The position numbers and the translations under genes are program-made. The notes beneath the pieces were generated by a model. The model saw only the letters and a list, made by a program, of their open reading frames with translations. It ran no database searches and was not told where the DNA came from. Shown piece by piece: positions 13,001 to 25,000 of a stretch of 64,000 bases of DNA. This DNA is from Phalacrocorax aristotelis (taxonomy: Eukaryota > Chordata > Aves > Suliformes > Phalacrocoracidae). The stretch's first letter is position 1. Each line of letters begins with the position of its first letter. The stretch covers positions 12,585,638 to 12,649,637 of the forward strand of contig NC_134283.1 of the NCBI RefSeq assembly GCF_949628215.1. Direction: 5' to 3'.

Positions 13001-16000
13001 GTCCTAGTACTGAAAGTGCTCTTAAGGCTGGAACACTATTTCCAAGGCTACTATGAAAGCTGTGAATGTAACAGGATTTCCTTGTGATTTTGTATAACAA
13101 GCTGTGTTTACTAATTAAAAGGAATGGAAGCTTCTTAAAATATGTTTTTTTCTGAAATAAGGGCGTCTAGTCTTCCTAAATACATCCTGTTTGAAACAAA
13201 TGATGACAAAGTGAAATAATACTAGGGTGGTGTGAAAATAGCACTGTGAGGGAAGTATGAAAGCTTGGAGGTTGAAGACCTGGCATATGTATAGGCTTAA
13301 ATTATAAAATATTAAAATCTGAAAAAAATATTCTAGTGTGGTGTTCCTTTTTTAGCCATTACTTAATGTAGTTGGATAGCAGTCTTTCAGAAATGAGGTA
13401 ATTTGTAATTTGAAATGAATGAGATCTAAGCCTGTTATTATATGGCTGCCTTTGATTGCAAATGAGACTTGCCTAGAAAAAATTTCTGGAAAAGCAGTAT
13501 GAATTTTAAGTGAGGGATCCAGTTGGTTGAATGTTTACATGAAGCAACTTTGCTTTCCTGATCAGAGAAAGCATGTCTAAATAAAGAATGGGTTATGTAA
13601 AAATCCAAGATGGGGTTTTTACAGCTCACTTAGAGTGCACTGACTTCCTGCATGGACATTCAGTCAATACTGTAATATGTTTTTCTTCTATTTTCAAGCT
13701 TGACTTTCATTCAAATTATGAGTTGTGTATATGGCAATAAATTACCCCAGGGTAAAAAAACCATGTGAAATGAGTTTTAGCTATTCCAGATAAATACTTG
13801 ACGTAAAAGGCAAGAGAGCCTATTTTAAATATGGTGTATTAAATTCTTCTAATTAAAAGCAATATCTTCAGTTAACGGTATAGCAAGCTGAATTTGTTTC
13901 GCTGCCCACAAGTTGGCTGTGTATGTAGGAACAAAGTTCTTTACCATGCATACATATTAAACCTATGTTTTAATTCTTGGCTTTTATTTTAGGTGAATCT
14001 ACAGCTTCATCAAACTTCTGTTCTCTTAAAAATATTGAAGATGTTAGAGAATTCTTGGGAAGGCACTGTGAGAGATTTGATAAATACATAGGATCTTTCT
14101 ACAGAACATTTAAAGAGCATGAAAGGAAAAGCCTCCGCCACTACATAGTAAGTACCTTGCCTCTTGATGTTTAATTTACTAAATATAAATCACCTCACTG
14201 CTTTGGATATCTTTGTCTGACTGAGCTTTTCTGTGTCATAATCTAGAGTTGAGGAGTGTGGGAAGGGAGAAAGTAGAATTCTTAATTGTGTATTACCGCC
14301 ACCTAACTATTAGGTAAAGGCAATTTTCTAGCTAAAATTTTACTGCAGTGCACGCTTCTAAGACAGGGAAAACTTCCTTTCTTTGCTTACTTATGCATTG
14401 TTGCTTCAAGTAAGATTAACCCAAATCTGAATACTTTTTTTTCTTTTCTCCTCCTACCCAGGATTCTGTCAGTGCACTTTATACCAAATGTCTGCAGCAT
14501 CTTTTGAGAGATTCGCACTTGGTAAACACTTACTCCATTAAATACATAGTACACAGTGTTACTTAAGCAATAAATTTAACTTTCTCTTGCTGTTTGTATG
14601 GTTTTCCTTTTCTAGAAGATGCTTGCAAAGCAAGAAGAGCAGATGAATCTGATTAAACAAGCAGTTGAAGTAAGTATCTGAAATGAAGCAAAATAATTAG
14701 CAAGCTATTTTTAACTCTCCCTTTCATGCCTAAAGTACTGGGTTTTTTTTCTACAGATGTATATCCACCATGCTATTTATGATCTAGTCTTCAAATATGT
14801 GGGGACTATTGAGGCAAGTGAGGTAAGTTTTGTTTGATTGCTAAAGATTAGTTACATTCATGTAATGCAGTTTTAAAAAAAACTGCTGCCATTCTATTGA
14901 TTAGGATGCTGCTTTCAACAAAATCACAAGGAGCCTTCAAGACCTGCAACAAAAAGACATTGGAGTGAAGCCTGAGTTCAGGTGAGAGAGGTGATTGTGG
15001 ACTCTGAGGAGTCACTGTGGTCCTGTCCTAAATAGGTTTCAGGCCAGTCAATGTGTCTTCCTTCAGACAACAGCAAATTTTTCTTACACTTAAGTCCTTT
15101 GAGACAGAAAAGTAGAGCATTGTGAGTGTCATTTTAGGGTAGTGTTTGCGTTGATAGCTGTCTCCTTTTATATTCTTATGCTTCCCTCTCAATCTGCAGG
15201 GTACAGAAATGCAAGTGTACTTTGAGTATAGATACAAATATTTTGATGCCGTTCTTCACTTCATCTCTGAATAAGTTAAAGCTTGGGTTTTGGACATAGA
15301 ATCATTTAAGGTTGGAAAAGACCTCTAGGATCATCATGTCCAACCACCAACCCAACACTACCATGTCTCCTAAACCATGCCCTGAAGGGCCACGTCTACA
15401 TGTTTTTTAAACACCCCCAGGGATGGTGACTCTGTCACCTCTCTGGGCAGCCTGTGCCAATGCCTGACCACTCTTTCAGTACAGACATTTTTCCTAATGT
15501 CCAATCTAAACCTCCCCTGATGCAGCTTGATGCTGTTTCCTCTCATCCTATCACTAGTGACTTGGGAGAAGAGACCAACACCGACCTCGCTACAACCTCC
15601 TTTCAGGTAGTTGTAGAGAGCGATAAGGTCTCCCCTCAGCCTCCTCTTCTCCAGACTGAACAACTGCGGTTCCTCAGCTGCTCCTTACAAGACTTGTTCT
15701 CCAGACCCTTCACCAGACCCTTCATTGCCCTTCTGTGGACACGCTCCAGCACCTGCATGTCTTCCTTGTAGTGAGGGGTCCAAAGCTGAACACAGTACTC
15801 AAGGTGCGGCCTCACCAGTGCCGAGTACAGGGGCACGATCACTTCCCTGCTCCTGTTGGCCATGCTATTGCTGATATAAGCCCAGATGCTGTTGGCCTTC
15901 TTGGCCATCTGGGCACGCTGCTGGCTCATGCTCAGCCAGCTGTCAGCCAGCACCCCCAGGTCTTTTTTCACTAGGCAGCTTTCCAGACATCCTGCACGGG

Positions 16001-19000
16001 AACTCTGCATGCTAATCGTTTCTTTCAAATTATTTCTTAGTTTTAATATACCACGTGCAAAGCGAGAACTGGGTCAGTTGAACAAATGTACTTCCCCTCA
16101 ACAGAAGCTACTTTGTCTACGAAAAGTGGTACAAATTATTATGCAATCTCCGAGCCAAAGAGGTCAGTAATTAGTGAATTAATAACTTTATTTTAAACTT
16201 TTTTCTTCACCAGTGCACACAGAGCTCTCTGGTATATAAACAGCTGTTTGGATAGCACTTGTAGATTAAACAATTCGACTGGGGTCTGCCTTGCAGGTCT
16301 TTTTTAAACAAAGCAAAATAGAGCCAACATAGACACTTCAGCATTGTTTCTCGTGGGGTGAGGTGTGGGGTACTTGGTTAGCTTAGATGTGTTTCGGCTA
16401 GAGCGTGTGAGAAGCTTGCATGTGCTAGGATGCCTTCTCATGCAGAGGAGTTGAGGGTGACCCATTTTAAGCACTGAAGATCACTGCTAGATCATCCTGT
16501 CTATTTGTCTGTGCTCCTTGATAACCTTTACATCTACACTCTTGAGATGCATCTTTTGCAAAATGCAGGGTTGGTAGGGGACAAACAAACCTACTACATG
16601 CTGCATTCAAAGTGCTACCATGGATTACAGAAATGATTGTGATAGGAAAGCATGGACCTCTTATCCCTATCCCGGTATTTATTTTTATCTAGCCTGGAGG
16701 AAGAAGATACTTCCACTAAGCAAATGGAGTAGTACAGTGAACTTATGCTTTTCCTACTTCACCTCCTCCTGTCTTCAGGAAGACTCCTGGGTTATAGAAA
16801 AGTGTATCAACTTAGAGGGTAGTTTTTACCCTCAAGAATTTCAGAAGTCTTGAGGTAGTGCTCTGGTTCTTTCTGTATAGAAAGGAGGGGATGCTAGTCA
16901 GGTATTGCCATTTGTACAGTGCAAACTGTGTTTGGTTTTTTGGCTCCTGGCAGCCTATTTTAGAGGGAGATTGAGAACATTGGAAGGGCTGACTTGGTTA
17001 CTCAATTCATTCTCTACTAAAAGAGCTGGATCTTAGTCTTAGGAGGCAGACCTCCATTGCTTTGAACCATGACATGACTAACATCATATGTAAATTCTTT
17101 TTTTAGTTAACATGGAAACCATGTGTGCAGATGATCTTCTCTCTGTTTTGCTGTATTTACTTGTAAAAACAGAAATCCCAAACTGGTATGTAACTCTATG
17201 TTGGCTATAGAGAGCTCCATCATATCTTTTTATATGCAATGCTGCTGTAGGGGCACATGTTCATGAGCATATAGTAATAACTTACTGAAAGCATAAGAGG
17301 GGCTGATATAATGCAGAAAACTATTTTTATTAGGATAAACAGCAAATACATATTACAGGTGTGACTGAATTAAGGACCTAACAAGAAATCAAGTGCTGTG
17401 TCTTTAATGTTTTGGTTCCCAGCCTAGAAAACAGTTGGAATGGGAAGCCATCTCTATACCAAATCTGCATGACTATACAGACTTCACAGGCTGGTCCTTC
17501 TTCATCTGTGTTTGGAGCTGTGAAACCTTTTTGCAGCTTCTAGATATTTGATACATTTCATATACAGAAACTAGATTTGAGTACTTAAAATTGCTTGCTG
17601 CTAGCCTATGCCTGAACTTTAGTGTTGGTGTATCCCATACCTGAGAGTAGCATTTTTTTCTTCAATTTGTAGCTATCACTTAACACTGATAGTGCTTGAA
17701 ACATTAACATGTTTGAAGTGTGTGAAACAATATCCTGCTGCTGTCCTTATCCTGTCCTTCATATTCCTTATATCCCCTTTTAATTGAATAGTTACGAGAT
17801 AAGTAAGGTTCTGATCCATCTACAAAGCTCAGAAGAAGCATAATATTGCTAGCCTAAAAATCTTTCTAGAAGCTTTTTCTCTACTCACACCTGTTGTCTG
17901 TCTGCATTGCCTAACATGGGTTACAGTATTAAGGTATGTCATCCTAGTGTTATTTTTAGTGGTTCATGGCTTTAACTTTTTATTTCAGGATGGCCAACTT
18001 GAGTTACATAAAGAACTTCAGGCTTTGCAGTTCAGTGAAGGATGAACTGGGATACTGTCTAACATCAATTGAGGCTGCAATAGAATACATTCGACAAGGC
18101 AACCTCTCTGAGAGATCAACAGTAAGCTACTCTTAGTCTGTCAAATGTGTATTTGATAGGCTTGTAGGACTGTGTACCACTGTGGGAGTAAATTCAGAGG
18201 ATACAAACAGCTAACATAAGAGTTCATTTTTTTTAGGCTTGTAGGACTGTGTACCACTGTGGGAGTAAATTCAGAGGATACAAACAGCTAACATAAGAGT
18301 TCATTTTTTTTTTTGCACTTACAGTTACCTCAACTCATTTCTTTACCTGAAACAAATGCTAAAACAATTTAAATAATTATAATGAAGTCCTAATCCTGTA
18401 GCAATACTTGTTTGTTGTATACTCCTTGAGGAAGCAGTTAAATGTGAAGTCTGCCTCCTCATATGATTAGAGGAAAAATGACAGTACTATTTTCAACAGT
18501 TGAGTCTTCAGTAAGTTTAACTCCTGTTTGAACTCTTCCTATCATGGTTGTGAAAGCAGTACAGTACTTGAGTAGGTATAGCTTAAACAGACTCTTTAAT
18601 TTTGAAAAGCTTAGCTATGCTAGCAGAATGGAGATTGCAGTGTAATTTAGGGTTATGTGGTAAATCTTTGTACTCCAAAAATTCAGTGTGTTTGCAGTGC
18701 AGATTACTATATTGTACCAAGTTGATAGTTTAATGGGAGTGCAGGGCTATGATAAGGTGGTGTTTGAAGGTCAAGTTTGGCTTCCACGGTCTCTCACAGA
18801 GGCAGGAAGTTTTTGGATGCATGAGTTACTTCCTACTGGGCAACTAGACCTTCTGCCTATCAGGTTAAATGCCTGCAGGCCAATCAGTGATGATATTGAT
18901 GTGACTTTAGAAACTTCTATGATTTAAGAATTTTGTAGTTTATTTAGTAAAGGAATCCAGTCTTACTGCTCCTGTAAAACTTTCTGCTGTTGCAAAATTA

Positions 19001-22000
19001 GGTTTTCCTGATCTGATGTGGAAATCAAAAGGAATGAACTTGGAACCAGAGTGAATTCAGCGTGTCTGTCTGCCCAACTGCAAAGCACCGGAATCTAATT
19101 GCAGGGGCCAGAATAATGGCTCAGTGTGCAGGGCTTGGGATGGGACAACCTGGGGCACAATCTTAAAGAAGAAGCACTTAAAGTAACATTTTAGCCTTTT
19201 GTTCTTTTTGGTTTTGTTCTTGGATCTTTCCATGAACCTGTGCTGAATAGGTCTGTTTTGTATGCTCCAAAAAAAAAAAAAAGCACTCATTTTGTGTAAA
19301 GAGACTGTGGTATTCCTTGTCTGTAATCCTATATTGAATTATGTTAAAAAAATAAAAATATTAGTTTAAAAGCAAAACAACTGGCCAAACAATTTTGCTT
19401 CCTGTAGTCATTTGGCTATCATGATCAATACACAAACATCAATGGTGGTAGTCTGGATGGAGAACTGAAAGAAAGTAGAATTGTCTTCCACAACACTGAC
19501 AGTAAGCTGAAAAAAAACCCAAACCACTCAAGGTTCTAGAATGAAAACTGTTTCCTATTAAATGCCTGGTCCTGTCCCTCCTTATATAGCTAAGGGTAGC
19601 AGTGTTTTATACTAGGATTGCCCTCAAGTGACTGTAACTGAAGAGTTGCTGCCATTAAGACTCTATATATCTTTGAGAGGCATCTGTCTTGAAAGATGAA
19701 CTATATATTTGTGATGTTTGAATGTGAGCAGTCTCATACTGCTTACATTAGCGTCTGCACCGGCCTAAGAGCAAGCAATAAGCGTTTTCTGTCCATACCT
19801 CAGCTGGATCAGCTCCAGACCTAGAGTGCTAGCCTTTTTCTCGCTTCAGTGTGTGTGCAGTGAGTGTGCAACAGGCACTCCCACATTTGCCTTTCATGTA
19901 GGAGTCAGCACTGAGATGAAGTGGAAAATGGCGGAACCTTGAAGACAAGGAAGCGGGTGACCATGTGCCCTCTAGCCCAGTTACAAAGAAAGAGCTAGAC
20001 CACCCTTTTCTGTAGTGTTGGGTAGGGGAGAAGGTGGCACATAATGAAGAGGAAGAAACTAGGTAGCAAATAGCCCCTTGATAGGAAGTGAAAAAGGGTA
20101 GTGAGGAGGTGGAGGCACATGATAGGAACTCCTGATAGAATTGTTCTCCCTTCATGATAGTATTGCTCTTCCCTCATTTATCAGTTGGGATATTTCCTTT
20201 ATTCTTTGGTAAAGGAGATCAACTTTCTGTTTAAAGCAGCAGCAGCTGTCATGGTGCTGTCCCATGGTTTCCTCTTCCAGATTGTACTGGGTGAGGGTAT
20301 GGAATTTAAGTGAGCAGGAACATTGCTGAGCCCTGGGGCTTCATTACAGCCCCTCATGTGGCTATGCTTAATTTTATGGCTGGCTTCAGATGGAGCATCT
20401 GGCAGCTGAGTAATGCTGTTGTCCAATCCCTAATGAAGCTAACTACATAAAGAAAACTCAGCAGGGAACTAATGTACCCTGTGGGATAATGGGTTCACCT
20501 TCATGTCAGTAAGTAAGCTGCACTTAGGAGACACCTGCCATATCCCTTCATCCAAGGTTATGCAACTCTTGGAGAGACATTTTGGTTGTGGGGAATAGAG
20601 GAGCATGTAATCGATAGCATGGAAGATTCTATTTTCTGGGAGTTGTCAACATTATTTAATTAGATTACCAGTTAATAAGTATTGTGTCTTTAGTAACATT
20701 CCTACACACAGCTAATGTGTGGTAAGATCCTCTAGGTCAGAGGCTTGAAGTAAGGAATATAGTAGGGAGTTAAAGCCAGCTTCTATGGACGAGGCTGTGT
20801 TTTGGTTCCTGTATGGAAAGTGGTGTAGGTGGCAATGAAGTTGGCATGGAGGAAGTGCAGGTGGGAGAAGCCAGGGAAGAATTAAACAAACAGAGGCTAA
20901 TAAAGTGTTTGGGGAGGAGGGGGAGAGGAGATTATTTCCCCAAGTCATCATTCGTAATCTGTGAAAGTCACCTTGGATAGGTTGTTATACAGGTACACCC
21001 TCACAGGTGCAAATATTTAATTTCTCTGGTATAGAGAGTAGTGTTAGATAAAAAGATCGTTAATGTTTAGATGTGTATTTTCTAGACAATGTAGATTTAA
21101 AATACCTGAGAGTCCCACTCAAAGCGTGTTTTTTTTTTAATTCCTGGAGTGCAAGTAAAGCTGGTACAAGCAAGTTTTGTCTTTGAGAGTCCCACTCAAA
21201 GCGTGTTTTTTTTTAATTCCTGGAGTGCAAGTAAAGCTGGTACAAGCAAGTTTTGTCTTTGAAGGCCCAAACTTGCTTAATACTTCAACCAATACCTCAT
21301 TCTTCTGTCATTCTGTATTTCACTTTCAAAGATACGTAGTTTCACCTGGGATGGACTTCTATTCTGATCTATGTAATAAATAAGACAATACCTCTATGTA
21401 AGGATTGCTGTTTCAAGTGACTCTTTGAAATAATTATTCCACTTGGGGAACACTTCTCTTGTAAAATACACTGTGGAAGGAGCACTACTAAAACTACAGT
21501 GGGTCTTGCTGGTGGTTACTTAGATTTTCCATATTGAAAGTATAAAGCTGTCTGCGAGCATTCATATTAGAAATTCTGATTAGACTTTAAAAACTTGTAT
21601 CAGCAGTAAAGCTTTAATATTTTTTCTAGTTAAAAAATTTTTGATCAAATATTTCTTAGGGAAGTTATTCCTGATGACACTGAAGAATCCATCTGAGGAG
21701 AGCAGTGTGCCTTGTAATTAGGGAAAGATATGCATGGGTATCTTTAACTAAAACACTTAGGTTTGAAAAGATTGGTGAATGTTTGTCGTCTTCATGTATC
21801 TAAATACAAACAATTTCCTGTGAAGTACAGATCCAAGCTTTTATCTTGAGACCTCGCAAACATGTTTTTAACTACGTTATTTGCTATACAATGGAGGTTT
21901 TTTTTTAGACAGCTTTATGAGAGGCAGCTGTGTTGATTTTGAAACTTGAGTGATCGAATTTCTAGAAAAAGCCAAATTCTTTATTTTTGGTGTTCAAGTG

Positions 22001-25000
22001 ATCTTGTTTATTTGCAGTTCACTACTTTCTTAAACTTCATGCTGAATTACTAATGTTAGGAGTTGGACTTTTTTTTTTACTCATTTATATCTGGTCTTTA
22101 CAGACTTAATTGCAGAGCTATAGCCTGGATACTAAACCATCAAAGTTTATCTTATACGTGAGTGTCTATTTTAAATGCAGTAGTCTTCAGTTTGATGGAC
22201 ACTGGGAGTCTTTAAATTTCTAAGGAGATAGACATTATCCAAAAATAACATCCAAGGAAACAATATTCACTGACAACCATAAGCAGTGGTTGATGAGAAC
22301 CAACTATGTGCAAGTGTTTCCATCTTTCTTAGGAAGTGTTTTCTTTAGATCATTGTTTTATTTCATGTGAGGTTCAAAGTTGCCATTTCAAAATCTGACT
22401 GTACTTCAAAAGTTTCACCTGGTTTTGGAAGCATTATATAACCTTTAGTGCATTCTGAAGTGTATCTTCAGATTTCTCTGAAAATGGGAAGTACTGCTGT
22501 GAGAGTTGCACTATGTGTCTGCTTAGCTCAATCTCTAATTTTCAAGAAGCAACTAGTAGGAAACACTGTATGAATGAGTCTGCTGTAGGGTAATGCTTCA
22601 CCTGGTACAATCTTTTATTTCCCAGCAATTAGCAGAGAGCTCTGCAGAGCCTTCGAGTCAGAGTTTTGCCTGGGTCATCTTTTTTAATAGCCACCAGTAG
22701 CCATGTCTTACATGAATGCGTCTAATGCCATTTTAAGTGCATGTATACTTTGGTTTTTGCAACACCCTATGGCAATCAGTTCTACAATAAGAGAACATTT
22801 TTTTCTTCTCTATCTTCTCCCCACTCCCTCCCTAGACCTAATGTGTGATTGGTCATCCTGGTTGGGCATCCCAGCTCTTATATTTTGAGGGATAGCAGAT
22901 ATTAATTCTTTGCATGTTTTCTTTGGACTTCTTGTGATTTTTGTAGACCTCTCTAGCACAGTCAAATCTTTTCCATAGTGGAGAATCCTATTTCTCCTTG
23001 TAAGAAAGCTGCATTGCACCTCTTATAGTTCTTGTCTTTTTTATGTCTTTTCTAGTTTTGCTGTGTTCTTTATTATATAGTACAACCATAAGTTCATTGA
23101 TGCTCAGTTAGTTCATGGAGAATTACAGTAAAAGAATATTCTGGTGAACATCTACTCATTATTTCTTTGAACAGCAGGTGTGCGGTCTTTTAAGTCTTGG
23201 AATCCTAAATGTGAAATTGATTTAGGTTTGATGTGCATCTGATAATTTATAAGTGGTATATACAGTGTTTTAATATTTTTAAAAGTTAATTCTGCTGTTA
23301 AGGTACTTTACTTTTGCCTGTAAATGAGTGTATAGATAATTGATCTATATATTTTATTTTCAGGAATCTGAGAGGCTGTGTGACAAGCTGCTTTTAAGAC
23401 AAAGGATGAACTTGTTGTCTCAGATGTCTGCTACTCCGATAGACTACTTATTTAAGGTTAATAACTTTTATGGCAGAATATGTATGTACTTACATATTAC
23501 AGATTTATATCCCTTCCTTTCTGAAATGTAATGCAGTCTTAATTACATTAGTACTGCAAAATGTGTTTTACTAGATAGTGAAAGTGTGTTTTGAATCTAG
23601 TACATTTCTGGGCCAAAATGTTACCAAGTTAATATAATCTTATGGATTTCAGCACGTTATAAGAAATATGGAAGCAAATGAGGATGAAATGCTACTGCTG
23701 TGGGTGTTAATTGGTCCATTTAATGCACACATGTGATATTTCTAACTGGTTGTCTCCCCAGCTTTTAGTGCTTGAAATTGAAAGAGTTTTCTGAAAGAAC
23801 CTAAATGTAGTCACTTGACAGCTACTTCGTGCTATATGTTAATCTCATATTGTCATTCTAAAAAGAATTTTGCCTATACAAGGACACAAAGCAGAGCTTC
23901 TAATTATATGTGTTCACAGCTAGAGAATTAGTAATTTTATAGAAATGTTTTTGCACAGAGGGAGCCCAATTTTGTGACTGAGTCTAAAGAGAACAATAGG
24001 AATTGTTTGAATTTTTTATAGAAGGTGAAGTAAGCCAAGAACAGAGTCTTTTTAATACTGAATGCCATTAGGGGGTTTTGTGCTGTGACATTGTTCATTT
24101 CTGCTTTCTAATGCTTGAATCCATGTCTCCTATAATTGTTTCCTTTCATTTTGTGCTTCAGTAAATTACTCTATTTTTTGTGTGGTGTTTTTTTTTTTCT
24201 TAAGAGGAGGCTTTTTATATTGGTTCCTCATTCTCTCTCTTCTCTTGACTTTTTGTAGCATATTGCTTCAGGTAATCAGGAGGAAGTGGAGCGGTTACTA
24301 AGTCAAGGTGACAGTGATAAGGACACTGTACAGAAAATGTGTCATCCGCTCTGTTACTGTGACAAATGTGAGAAGCTAGTTTCTGGGTAAGCACTTTTCA
24401 TCTCAAATACACAATTTTCATTACATATACACAAAAAGCTTAGTAAAAGTGTTCATCTAAGATGTACTTTAGAAAGAATTCTGCTTTTGGTTATAGAGGA
24501 AGTTGGTAGCACTTCGGGATGTAGTAGAGAGCGTATGTTTGTGTGGTTTGAAAAAGTAGAAGAACTTGGACACATCTTGGACAAAACCACATCTCTTAAC
24601 AAAATGTAAAATTCTGTATAGAATAAGTTGTCAGTGTGAAAGGATGAAGGATAAAAAGTTCCAAAATGAGTTTTTTGTTGGCCTTGGCAATTTTTCTCTT
24701 TCCCCCTTACCACTGCTGCATAGGTGACTGAGCTGTTTTTAAATCATTGTGTTTTAAAGGAAACTGAATGATCCTTCCATTATCACTCCATTTTCCCGAG
24801 ATGACCGGGGATATACACCACTTCATATAGCTGCTATTTGTGGTGAGTATTGTTGGTTTTCTTCACTAGTGTTTTCTACTCTTAATGTTCCTTATCTTTA
24901 TGTTAGCATTTTTTCCAACTTTGCATTAAAGAGTGAATTTTGCATTAAATAGTTATCTGCTTATTTGCTGTGGAAACTGGTATCTTGGCACAGACTGCAG

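Larger units (their letters stand above)
18122..23363 (+). other. ANKRD27: ANKRD27 intron 12
   Basis: A 5.2-kb intron between the VPS9 domain and the linker to ankyrin block 1. It holds two perfect or near-perfect tandem duplications (18158-18311 and 21108-21260) and an old LINE remnant at about 22690-23060. Otherwise I see AT-rich unique sequence and no coding signal. Confidence 0.6.

Noticed and set aside
15370..16170. Open frames on both strands upstream of ANKRD27 exon 10
   Set aside because: They are CR1 copy A and its antisense; only 16041-16162 is ANKRD27 coding.
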